This document shows positions 19,501-27,488 of a stretch of 64,000 nucleotides of DNA, piece after piece. Where the stretch lies: assembly GCF_900142605.1 (NCBI RefSeq), contig NZ_FRBL01000002.1:248001-312000 (forward strand), in the 5' to 3' direction. The notes under the pieces were generated by a model that saw only the letters and a list, made by a program, of their open reading frames with translations, was not told the DNA's origin and ran no database searches. Position 1 is the first letter of the stretch. Each line of letters begins with the position of its first letter. The position numbers were made by a program, and so were the translations under genes. Origin of the DNA: Chitinophaga jiangningensis. GTDB taxonomy: Bacteria > Bacteroidota > Bacteroidia > Chitinophagales > Chitinophagaceae.

Positions 19501-20999
19501 TTTTCTCCTTTGCCGCTGATATTTACTTTGATGTTGAAGCTAAGGCCGCGTTTCTCTCCGCTTTTCACGAGTCCGAGCCGGTCGATAGAGAAGCTAAAGC
19601 CCGCTACGGTCGGCAGTTTCAGCGGGGAGGAGAAGGAGAACACCCCTTCGTGAAAATAAGGTGCTTCCGTGGAAATGGTGAGTCGCTCGAAGGCCAGGTC
19701 CGGCACATTCAGTTTTTTCGCTAACGCGGACGCACCTTCGCTGTTACTACCGTTGATGGATATATTACCGTTCAATACTGCTTTGGCCTGGAAATGCTCA
19801 TCTTTCACGGCTACTTCCAAACTGGAGCTGGGCAGGAGTTTGGCTTTGCCTATGAAGATGGGAATGTCCACGGTGTCTTTGGCGGCCACGGTAAAAATAT
19901 AGTCGTTACCGGGATGAAACACGGCGGAATAATCAAATCGTGTATTTTCTTTTGTGATGGGGATGTTGATGCCGCCGGCGAGTTCACCACCTTTGAGTTG
20001 GTTGGCGACGAAGCTGAGGCCTACTTTATCAACGGAAAAGTTCCATCCGCCGAGGTCGCCGTCTTCCAATGGGATAAGGTTGGTGGCAAATATATCGCCG
20101 GAGAAGCCACGATCGTCGATGAGGGCGTTGCGCACGCCTATTACCGGTGGTTTATCTGATTTGCGGGAGCGTATTTCCGGTGGCAGCTGCACTTCGAACC
20201 GGCGCAGGAAAAAGCCGCGCCAGAAAGTTTTATCATCATTGTTGTATTCATTGGGGAATACCACATCCGGGCTGTTGTTAGCATCGCTGAGGTCGATGAT
20301 GGCATCCTGTACGGTAAACTTCACATTTTTAACCCCTCGGATCTGGAAGGGCTCTATCGTTACACCGGCGATGATATCGTGTATATTCGAAGTGGCTACT
20401 TCAAAGGTGGCCTTTACTCTTTCTTTTGTATCAGCTTTAGCATCCGCGCTGGCAGGCACCAGGTGGGAAGGTAGTTTGATTTCCGCGCCGAGTCCCAGCC
20501 GCTTAAAACCATCGCAGTCGAATTCCACGAACGTTTTACCGTGGAGGAAGGTCATCACGGCATCGTTGCCAAAGGGGTTAAAAGGCTGGTCATTTACCAG
20601 TTCGAGCCGCGCGATGCCTGCCAGGCCACCGTTGCGACTCACGGGGATTCTGCTGGCGGCAAACATCAGTTCCCGGCCATCGCCCGGCACCGGGATCACG
20701 AAGTAGGCGGTGATTTCGGCATGGTCTGGCAGAAAGCGGATACTGTCGATAATAATCGGGGGATTGCCACTGTTACCGCCGCCGATGCCCACCGGCAGCT
20801 TAAACTGGCTGGTGTCTTTCAGCTGATCGTAGAGGTCTTTATTGTTGAGGGTATTAGCAGCACGGCGTTCCAGGATCAGCTGGTTTACGTCGTGGATATG
20901 CTGTTCCAGTGGCGTGCGCTGTTGGGCATTCAGTGATGTGGTGATCACCAACAGACCCAGCAACAGGGGGAGGTAGCAACGGCTGATAAAACTAGGCAT
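16530..20999 (-). CDS. Very large exported protein of unknown family
   Basis: This 1489-aa protein has a signal peptide (MPSFISRCYLPLLLGLLVITTSLNAQQ). The long middle part is Gly- and beta-rich with repeated phrases of the type GLGFDIMLKNYGDQ, GFGADASMSLMS and GIGPKNLAGEGEFYVG. These look like stacked amphipathic beta strands, possibly a beta-helix or an elongated amphipathic-beta lipid-transfer-like fold. The C-terminal third has Ig-like stretches and no recognisable T9SS tail. I cannot name a family. It is the largest gene after the SprB giant in the operon, 44 bases downstream of the propeller gene, and is probably a structural core of the apparatus. A plus-strand open frame inside it (17751-19265) is a shadow. 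Confidence 0.8.
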   Translation of the reverse strand: MPSFISRCYLPLLLGLLVITTSLNAQQRTPLEQHIHDVNQLILERRAANTLNNKDLYDQLKDTSQFKLPVGIGGGNSGNPPIIIDSIRFLPDHAEITAYFVIPVPGDGRELMFAASRIPVSRNGGLAGIARLELVNDQPFNPFGNDAVMTFLHGKTFVEFDCDGFKRLGLGAEIKLPSHLVPASADAKADTKERVKATFEVATSNIHDIIAGVTIEPFQIRGVKNVKFTVQDAIIDLSDANNSPDVVFPNEYNNDDKTFWRGFFLRRFEVQLPPEIRSRKSDKPPVIGVRNALIDDRGFSGDIFATNLIPLEDGDLGGWNFSVDKVGLSFVANQLKGGELAGGINIPITKENTRFDYSAVFHPGNDYIFTVAAKDTVDIPIFIGKAKLLPSSSLEVAVKDEHFQAKAVLNGNISINGSNSEGASALAKKLNVPDLAFERLTISTEAPYFHEGVFSFSSPLKLPTVAGFSFSIDRLGLVKSGEKRGLSFNIKVNISGKGENGFGADASMSLMSVASKDADGRIRHKFSGLEVSRVGIDIHQGVFALAGALEFFTDDAVYGNGFRGDIAASLQICKAEVKLASTALFGNVNGDRYWYADIMVDLPVAIFIFPPAVSIKGFGGALFYGVSVLGKGENTGPYRLGKTNTGIIYKPDPTAGLGIKASLKFIAMQEKTLSGMVGLELAFNRSGGLKRITFRGQVNVMSIGLSPGNVALLKGISGMMKPGPADAPAGDCGYDPNTFTPEGVISAGLLVDVDFENSSLLANLKVYIDVYGVLTGIGPKNLAGEGEFYVGPEGWHLFAGKPDNPIGINILGIAKAHSYFMVGTGLPGSPPPPPIVSEILGGMDLDYMRDLNALCKGSGFAFGAGLDFDTGDLKFLMFYARLRAGLGFDIMLKNYGDQFHCEGSNGPLGINGWYANGQVYGYFQGKIGIRVNLFFKKGNFDIIDLGAAIVLQSKMPNPVWMRGIVGGYYSLFGGLIKGRCNFELTLGKECKIVSNNIFANAGVQVIGDATPRDGEADQSIFTAPQLVFNMPIGNIMRISDDAGKYHEFRTRLDYMSLRREAQNAAGTQQWNGDNTVLVLNTTQCLEPKSIYKLTAKVAFEENVNGSWTPYLVEGKPYVEEVNNTFSTGNLPDKIPADKIKFTYPLKNQLNFYQSESPSRLGYMQFTQDLAPMFRTDSSFTQTARLVPTAGDPLNIPFSYDTGRLTFRIPDGLKNDEVYTFALVNVPTEDEMDISRNVVSEQKQVDVQEAGTMTVTTKKATKTITAGSEKSFFELDFRTSTYNTFNQKLDALGIGDSYRLPLRDGVHELGYQLSNNELFDGYELDINGGSTVLKYEALLDGNTWYDQDIYPFVYDGYPFASVYGNATPVTVDWRLAETLGVPPVRAVNMRQYNQGLLLNADGQTKYTGISTFVYNLPHYMERDNYNLISRIVNNIYARGVEYPVKVMTMIQQPFKAVRKGSYRIKVSYVLPGTNLVTSSRIITIENPLGL

Positions 21000-21043
21000 A
21001 GGATATATCGGGCAATAGGTATAGGTAGATGCTGAGTCAGCGT

Positions 21044-22057
21044 TTAGCTGACGTCATCGGGTTTGAGTGAATAAATCTCCAGCTGGCGGTCCCCATCGTT
21101 ATTTTTCAGCACTGTAAATAATTGATCTTCCTTCACTGCGAACAAATAACCCAGCAACGACCATCCTGCTGTTCCAATAACATAGAATCTGACAATATTC
21201 CCCGTTTCACTGTTAAAATGCAGGATTTCACGGGTTTCAGGATTACCCAGCAGGATAGCCGTGTCCGTTATGGCCAGATAGGTTCTGTTATAAAATGGCT
21301 CTTTTACATAGGAATCGTATTTTATTTCCTGAAAGATTTCACCGCTCGCGTTTATAGCCAGGATATGACTGTTACCCGCGAAATAGGTGGTATCGTTATA
21401 TACAGCCGGTACCGTTGATTGCACCAGCTCATTATAAAAACTCCATTCGAGCCGGCCGGAATAAACATCCACTTTCAAGGCTTTACGTGATTTCGTATAG
21501 CAGAACAGGTGATGGCCGTGTACTGACGGAGGAATCGTTGTTCCCAACACTTCGTTTTCCACCAGGATAGCTACACGCTGTTCCCAGAGCACCTTGCAGG
21601 ATGCTATTTCAATGGCCATCAGCACATGCTTTTCATCTGATACTATTACCACCTCCGGATGGGATACGTACCACTGATAGTCGGCGGGGATACTAATCTC
21701 CCCTGTTATGGCACCGGTTGAAATGTCGAGGAGCTGCAGGTTTATTGTATCACCGGCTATACCATCTTCCTGAAAAACATGCGAAGGCCCGGCAAATGCA
21801 AACAGCTTTTTTGTAAGCTGCACACGATGCAGCAGCTCGCCGGTAGCAGAATCATAGTAAGACAACAGGCCATCTTTTTGCACGATGATACGGTCAAACG
21901 ACAGCTGGTAAAACTCCCCCGGGGCCACGGGTATATCCCAGGCAGTGGCCAGGTTCGTATAAGCGCAACCGGTAAGGTGGCCCGGAGTAGTCACTATTAC
22001 GTGCTGCTCCGCCAGAATAAAAGCATCAGTATGATTAATCGTATGTATAAGTTTCAT
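21044..22057 (-). CDS. Beta-propeller protein without signal peptide, immunity candidate
   Basis: This 337-aa protein begins MKLIHTINHTDAFILAEQHV. Its recurring strand pattern (LLSYYDSATGELLHRVQL, LQLLDISTGAITGEISI, ALKVDVYSGRLEWSFYNEL, ILHFNSETGNIVRFYVIG) is that of PQQ/WD40-like propeller blades, about six or seven of them. It is the only member of the seven-gene operon without a signal peptide, so it should stay in the cytoplasm. It begins 2 bases after the stop of the gene whose product ends in a nuclease-like domain. A cytoplasmic protein made right after an exported toxin is typically the immunity protein, and I infer that here. A chaperone or assembly factor is the main alternative. 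Confidence 0.7.
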   Translation of the reverse strand: MKLIHTINHTDAFILAEQHVIVTTPGHLTGCAYTNLATAWDIPVAPGEFYQLSFDRIIVQKDGLLSYYDSATGELLHRVQLTKKLFAFAGPSHVFQEDGIAGDTINLQLLDISTGAITGEISIPADYQWYVSHPEVVIVSDEKHVLMAIEIASCKVLWEQRVAILVENEVLGTTIPPSVHGHHLFCYTKSRKALKVDVYSGRLEWSFYNELVQSTVPAVYNDTTYFAGNSHILAINASGEIFQEIKYDSYVKEPFYNRTYLAITDTAILLGNPETREILHFNSETGNIVRFYVIGTAGWSLLGYLFAVKEDQLFTVLKNNDGDRQLEIYSLKPDDVS

Positions 22058-22059
22058 GT

Positions 22060-25000
22060 TTACTCAATTATTTGGAATATGTCCTCAAAATTTTTCATTA
22101 CAAACTTAACAAACTCGTCTTTAGTTTGATTCCTTGGAACATATTTCGATAAGAGTGCAGGATTTACATCTACCTGCTTAAGCGCAGCTTCTACCTGTGT
22201 CTTCAGCTTCGCCAGACCGCCTGCACCGGCAAAGTCGCCTTTACCTCTTACCAGCCACCTCATGTTGTCAAGAGTGAGCACATTTTCCAGATCTACCAGT
22301 AACTGTTTGGCATACGCGCTGGTGAAGGACTGTACGCTTTTTAATTCGTTGAATACATCCCCTACCCCTTCGGAGGTAACGATATCCACATAGCGGCCTT
22401 CCCCTTTTAGATAGAACTGGAATTTCTTCACTGCGGAGGCTTTGAATGGCGATTTAGCGTTGCGGAGCAAATAGATCACAAACTCCTCCCCGATATAACC
22501 AGCCCCGTTATACTGCGTTTTAGCCAGGTTAGCAATCACCGATTCTGCATTTTCCACGTGCGAGAAGTGTTCTACAAAATGGCCCAGGTCATCTCTGAAG
22601 CTGGCGAACTCACTCACGTTGCGGGTAGCCAGTGCTCTTGCTTCAAAAATCTGCGCCAGCCTGGCATGATCCAGTTTCAGTGCGGCAGCTTTGGAGTTCG
22701 TCAACAGCTTTTGGAAGAATTTCTGGTTTTCCAACAGCTTACACGCGTCAGGGAATACACTGAGCACCTTCCAGGTTTCCATGCTTACCTCAGTACCCTT
22801 ATCAAATAAACGAAGGATGTCTGCATTGTCGCCGAACTGACTGAAGAAACGCAGCCTGTCCTCTATATTCAGGCCTTCCAGCTTGGCCATGAGTTGTGTG
22901 AAGTCGCCCGCTTTTTCGGCAGCCGCTTCAAAAAGTTTAAGTTTTTTCCAGTTCGTTGGGTTCAGGTGATCGGCAACATGAGTGGCATTTGCTTCCATTT
23001 TTTTCAGCATGGCAGCGTCCTCTCCAAAATCATCCATGAAAGCCCTTTTGAACTCTTCTCCGAATTCATCCAATTTGCTTTTTAGCTTTGGAAAGTCTTT
23101 CAGCAGGTTGTCGATTTGCTCGATGGTTTTAATTATCCGGCCGAGTGCCAGCTCCTGCTTACCGGCATTTTCCACGATTACCAGCATGTTGCCGGCATTA
23201 TCGCGGAAAACCTGCCCGTTTTCCTCCACCGCTTCTATGAACCGGTAGGCCTCTTGTTTCGCATTATTTAGCGTATTAGGTGCTATGGCCAGCTGTTTGC
23301 CATCAGCCATGGCCAATACCAGGTCATTTTTAAAACGGAAGTAATTCCATTTTCCGGTAGCCTGATCCAACCACTGCAATATGGGGCCCAATGGTTCCAC
23401 ATGGATACGGACAACGAATTTCCCCATCTGGTAGATACCTTTCACCGCCTTTTCGGATATTTTAAAGGCATAGGTGGTGATCTTACCCACACCTTTGAAT
23501 ACGTAGGTGAGTGGGTCAATCGCCTCCATCATTCTGCCTATCTGAGCAGCGGCACCAGTTTTTGCGAATGCAAAATAAAAGGAGGCGATATTGATCACAT
23601 CTACTCCTATCGTATGACTCACCTTACAGGGATTGCCGGTATGGGCATCTTTGATCATGGTCCCAAACATGCCAAATACACCCGATATGCCTTCCTTTTC
23701 ATACAGGTCACCTAACTTTTGCAGCCCCTCCTTCATGTTATCCCACTCCTTACCGCCGGACAACATATTGAGTGAGTTAGCGATACCTTTTACAAAATCG
23801 ACGGTGCCGTTCCAGAGCCCTACAGTGAAGGCAAAGTTTACACGGGTCATGCTGAATTTATCCGTATCCGCACTGCCCCTGATGGCTAACAGGATAGGAG
23901 CAATCGGCAGCGCCACCGCGTTTCCAATAGTGGTACCGAGCACTAATCCGGGCAGGGAATTATACTTGGGATCTTCCGGATCATAATATTTAGGAGGAAC
24001 AATAGCTTTACCAATCAGACCGGCTATGGCATCAAACATATCCGCCAGCGGATTACCATGTAACTCCGGTAATACTTTCGATAAGATGGCTGCAAATGCG
24101 CTGATATCCTGCTGTTCCGGCACATCTTTACCGTAACCGTATTCATACTGAATCGATTTGTCTGCGTCTATGTGTACCCATATTACAATCTCCTTATTAC
24201 CTGCCGGATTGGCTACATAATCCTTTACCTTTTGCAGTACATCATCAGGTGTTACATAAGAAGTGATGAAGATCTTTGGCTCATAGCCTGTTTCTGCCGA
24301 CGTACTATTTATACCTTCGAGGATTTTTTTCATTTCCTCCGGCGAAATACCGTGGCTGTAATCAATCACCGGTACACCGCGTGATGCGGGTGGGCTGGGG
24401 TCTTTACCACCATCCTTATATTCTTTGGGGGCCTTGTCAGCCAGCTCGCTGAAATAGGTGTTTAAAGATGGTTTAAACTTGTTCTTTAGTTTTACCGGAA
24501 CCGTTTTAGCTCTGAATGCCTTATACAGCGCTGCCGGATAGGTAGTAAGGTATGCTACAGGGCTGCCGATGCTGGACACCCCTTTCAAATTAGCATTCAA
24601 TATCTGCAGCTTCCCCGACGAGATGCCATTTCCCTGCGCCTGAGTAACCGCCATTACCTTACTCACAGCCCTGTTATACAACAACACTTCCCGCCCATAC
24701 ACAATGCCTATACGAACCGTAAAATCATTTTGTGAAAATCCTACCTGGTCCCAGATTTCCTGATTCAGGTCATCAATGGCCTGGTCTATCACATCCACCG
24801 CGCCCGGCTCTGCATACTTTTTCAGGCTCAGTAAATTGGGGACCGGGTCTTTGGGGTCTACAGTTTTAGTAAGATTGAGAATGTAACTGTTAAATACCAT
24901 TACATATACCCCAAACTCCTTCTTGTTATCGGCTGCGTGATTGACTTTTTTCAGCGCCTCATTGATGATGGCTTCCTGCTCACTGGATACAAACTCCTTT

Positions 25001-25257
25001 TGCCATAATCTGCCGGCACCTTTCTCATCCTCTTTCTGATGGATATAGGTGGTATCCAGCCGTACCAGATACTTGTTATTCTCAGCCTGACCATTGGCTT
25101 CATTCCAGGCATTTTGTGCCATCACCTGTTTCAGGGCGGCAACCCCGCGCTGTACAAGTTCCTTGTGCTGTAAGCTGTCCAGCGGATCAGCCTTAACCGA
25201 CACGACTGTAACACAATACACTGCTATTATCAGCAATAATTTCATCAGGACTTTCAT
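22060..25257 (-). CDS. Exported polymorphic-toxin-like protein with PD-(D/E)XK nuclease C-terminus
   Basis: This 1065-aa protein has a signal peptide (MKVLMKLLLIIAVYCVTVVSVKA). Residues about 30-400 form an unknown N-terminal domain. Residues about 450-600 are rich in small and hydrophobic residues (LPGLVLGTTIGNAVALPIAP, GVDVINIASFYFAFAKTG) of the kind seen before toxin domains. A helical stretch (700-900) follows. The last 165 residues hold a restriction-endonuclease-like signature: E924/E925, D958 in RYVDIV, E971 and K973 in NELKS, and Q985 in a following helix. This predicts a DNase delivered to other cells. The gene sits in the T9SS-linked operon and is followed 2 bases later by the signal-less propeller gene. 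The toxin reading is inference, and no family name is claimed for the N-terminus. Confidence 0.75.
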   Translation of the reverse strand: MKVLMKLLLIIAVYCVTVVSVKADPLDSLQHKELVQRGVAALKQVMAQNAWNEANGQAENNKYLVRLDTTYIHQKEDEKGAGRLWQKEFVSSEQEAIINEALKKVNHAADNKKEFGVYVMVFNSYILNLTKTVDPKDPVPNLLSLKKYAEPGAVDVIDQAIDDLNQEIWDQVGFSQNDFTVRIGIVYGREVLLYNRAVSKVMAVTQAQGNGISSGKLQILNANLKGVSSIGSPVAYLTTYPAALYKAFRAKTVPVKLKNKFKPSLNTYFSELADKAPKEYKDGGKDPSPPASRGVPVIDYSHGISPEEMKKILEGINSTSAETGYEPKIFITSYVTPDDVLQKVKDYVANPAGNKEIVIWVHIDADKSIQYEYGYGKDVPEQQDISAFAAILSKVLPELHGNPLADMFDAIAGLIGKAIVPPKYYDPEDPKYNSLPGLVLGTTIGNAVALPIAPILLAIRGSADTDKFSMTRVNFAFTVGLWNGTVDFVKGIANSLNMLSGGKEWDNMKEGLQKLGDLYEKEGISGVFGMFGTMIKDAHTGNPCKVSHTIGVDVINIASFYFAFAKTGAAAQIGRMMEAIDPLTYVFKGVGKITTYAFKISEKAVKGIYQMGKFVVRIHVEPLGPILQWLDQATGKWNYFRFKNDLVLAMADGKQLAIAPNTLNNAKQEAYRFIEAVEENGQVFRDNAGNMLVIVENAGKQELALGRIIKTIEQIDNLLKDFPKLKSKLDEFGEEFKRAFMDDFGEDAAMLKKMEANATHVADHLNPTNWKKLKLFEAAAEKAGDFTQLMAKLEGLNIEDRLRFFSQFGDNADILRLFDKGTEVSMETWKVLSVFPDACKLLENQKFFQKLLTNSKAAALKLDHARLAQIFEARALATRNVSEFASFRDDLGHFVEHFSHVENAESVIANLAKTQYNGAGYIGEEFVIYLLRNAKSPFKASAVKKFQFYLKGEGRYVDIVTSEGVGDVFNELKSVQSFTSAYAKQLLVDLENVLTLDNMRWLVRGKGDFAGAGGLAKLKTQVEAALKQVDVNPALLSKYVPRNQTKDEFVKFVMKNFEDIFQIIE

Positions 25258-25259
25258 CG

Positions 25260-27485
25260 CTAATACTTTTCTAATATTTCAGCAATCAGGGACAGGATAG
25301 ACACGCTTACTTTCTTCACTGTTCCATCTTTATCGGTTTTCACCGCATCAGATGCAATAACATCTGTTGCAGGTTTCCCATCCACTTTTAGTTGTTTAAT
25401 CACTTCCTTATCGGTGCTTTCATCTTTATTATCGTGCAGGATCCGGATAAGGGTACTTTCATTTTTTTGATACAGTGCATCAAGGTAGTCCTTAATGGCA
25501 GCTACAGTGGAGAGGTCCAAGGATTCAGCCGGTAGTTCTTCCACTTGTTGCAGTAACACTACTGTACTGTCGCTGCTGGTAGTCTTAACTTGCGCCACCG
25601 GATTCACGGCTTTCAGGTACTGCTCAAATGCCACCTTTTTCTGATGATAGCCACTACTATCCAGCTGCGCTCGGTCTTTCACCAATACATCCAGTGCCAG
25701 CTTATAAATATTGAGCAGGTCTTTCAGTTTCTGTTTGGCCATTTCAAAAGCCGTTTTCGCATCAGCAGCCAGTTTCTTCAGGTCGCTGCCCAGCTTCTGC
25801 CCTACGGATTGCTGTTCTTGCGGACTCATATCAGGATATTGTGCCTGGTAGGTTTGCAGTTCTTTGAGCTTTTCCTGTAATTCGCCGAGTTGGTCTTTGG
25901 TGGCCTGATCCAGGTCATCCCAGCCTTTCATCTTGTCGATTTCCGACATCATCTCAGCAGCGTCAATGAGGAATAGCTGCTTAGGATCACCGGAGGCCAG
26001 CATGGTATCCAGCTTGCTGAATAGATTATTGATGGCGTTATCCAGGTTTTGTTTCACTTCAGCATGACTGCTTTGCGCGAGCTCTATAACGCCGGCGTAC
26101 ATACGCTTATCAGTATTTACGCGGATGTTGCTGAAGGTTACCGGCAGGTCCAGGAAGCCGAGCAGCGGCACCATCACCTGGCCCGTACCACTAAACCGCC
26201 CATTGCTACCACTTACGGTGGTAAGTATCACCTTGAAATCCGCCGCGAAAATGGTATCCTGGATACTTAGTTGCTCGATATTATTGGTGTTCGTGATTTT
26301 TTGATCGCCGGCATTTTTACCACATACAAAATCTCCTTCGCTAAGGGTTTCATTTGGCATGCTGAAGCTTTGAATGGCGGAGTAATCACCATAGCCCCAC
26401 ATACACTGGGCTTTAACCTGGTATTCATATTGCCTACCCGGTTTCAGGCCGCTGATGGTTACCTGAGGAGTGTAGCTGGTTTCTTCATACCATTGGGATG
26501 GCTGGTTGCCTGCTTCGCGGTAACGCACTGTAAATCCCTGTTGCGATACTGTAGCGACCCAGGATATTTTCAATTCGTTTCTGCCGGCGAAGGCGGCCAC
26601 GATCTGTTGCGGTACACTACATTTTTCACCGTAGGTAAATTTCACTACCTCGCTGAAGCCGTCGTTGATGAACATATCCTTGCCATCGGCCTCAATGGCC
26701 TGCACCTGCACGGCGTAGTTGTTACCCGGTGTGAGCGCCGGTTCCCCGGGGCCGTATACAAGAGATGTTTGCTGTACAATGTTTTCGTATATAGGTCGCA
26801 GTGAGCGCATGGCATCGTTTGGATCCCGATCCTGGGGCACCAGTTCCACCAGGCGGAATTTGTAGACAACGTTGAAGGCAGCATTTACGGAGGCGGTGTG
26901 GCGGGGCATCCATTGAAACAGTACGTTCTGCGGGTCCATAGCATCCACTTTAGCATTAGCCATGGGCAGGTTGATGATGGGCGGGTAGCTCAGAAAGCTG
27001 GCCACCATGGCCGATCCGGCATTGGATATCACCGTATTGCGGTTGTAGTCAATTACTTCCACCGTAAACCGATAAATTCCTTCCGGCAGTTTGGCGCCAT
27101 TTTTTGTAAAGCTGTTATCCAGTCCCTGTACAACGAGGTTGCGGGGATCGAAATAGGGCGCGAGATCGGCCCCTGATAAGGTTACCATCTCCCCCCCATT
27201 AATTAAAAAGGGCGTTACATAAAAACCTGTTCTGTTTTGTATGGTGATGCCAATACCTTCAATGGTTACACGGAGGCGGCATTTATAATTGGATTCTGTC
27301 AGGTCTTTGAGCAAAATATGCACCTGCATGCGTTGCACGTCAGGTGCGGCATAGTCGCTCAGGTACAAGCTATAAGGCGGATTCAACTGCACATTCACCA
27401 TCACGGGATGGTTGATCTGTGCGGCTGCCCAGAGTGGCAGCAGCAACAGGGTGAATAAGATTCGTTTACCTATTGACAAGTGCAT
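25260..27485 (-). CDS. Exported FN3 protein, TANFOR-like N-terminus
   Basis: This 741-aa protein has a signal peptide (MHLSIGKRILFTLLLLPLWAAA). Residues about 25-290 (VNVQLNPPYSLYLSDYAAPD onward) resemble the TANFOR-type domain described from Tannerella exoproteins. I am only moderately sure of this name. An FN3 module follows at about 295-380 (ELKISWVATVSQQGFTVRYR, TISGLKPGRQYEYQVKAQC). The C-terminal third is largely helical and Lys/Gln-rich and could form a coiled coil (LGELQEKLKELQTYQAQYPD). The gene lies 2 bases upstream of the toxin-like gene and 3 bases after the barrel gene. A periplasmic or surface linker role is inferred. Confidence 0.82.
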   Translation of the reverse strand: MHLSIGKRILFTLLLLPLWAAAQINHPVMVNVQLNPPYSLYLSDYAAPDVQRMQVHILLKDLTESNYKCRLRVTIEGIGITIQNRTGFYVTPFLINGGEMVTLSGADLAPYFDPRNLVVQGLDNSFTKNGAKLPEGIYRFTVEVIDYNRNTVISNAGSAMVASFLSYPPIINLPMANAKVDAMDPQNVLFQWMPRHTASVNAAFNVVYKFRLVELVPQDRDPNDAMRSLRPIYENIVQQTSLVYGPGEPALTPGNNYAVQVQAIEADGKDMFINDGFSEVVKFTYGEKCSVPQQIVAAFAGRNELKISWVATVSQQGFTVRYREAGNQPSQWYEETSYTPQVTISGLKPGRQYEYQVKAQCMWGYGDYSAIQSFSMPNETLSEGDFVCGKNAGDQKITNTNNIEQLSIQDTIFAADFKVILTTVSGSNGRFSGTGQVMVPLLGFLDLPVTFSNIRVNTDKRMYAGVIELAQSSHAEVKQNLDNAINNLFSKLDTMLASGDPKQLFLIDAAEMMSEIDKMKGWDDLDQATKDQLGELQEKLKELQTYQAQYPDMSPQEQQSVGQKLGSDLKKLAADAKTAFEMAKQKLKDLLNIYKLALDVLVKDRAQLDSSGYHQKKVAFEQYLKAVNPVAQVKTTSSDSTVVLLQQVEELPAESLDLSTVAAIKDYLDALYQKNESTLIRILHDNKDESTDKEVIKQLKVDGKPATDVIASDAVKTDKDGTVKKVSVSILSLIAEILEKY

Positions 27486-27488
27486 GTG

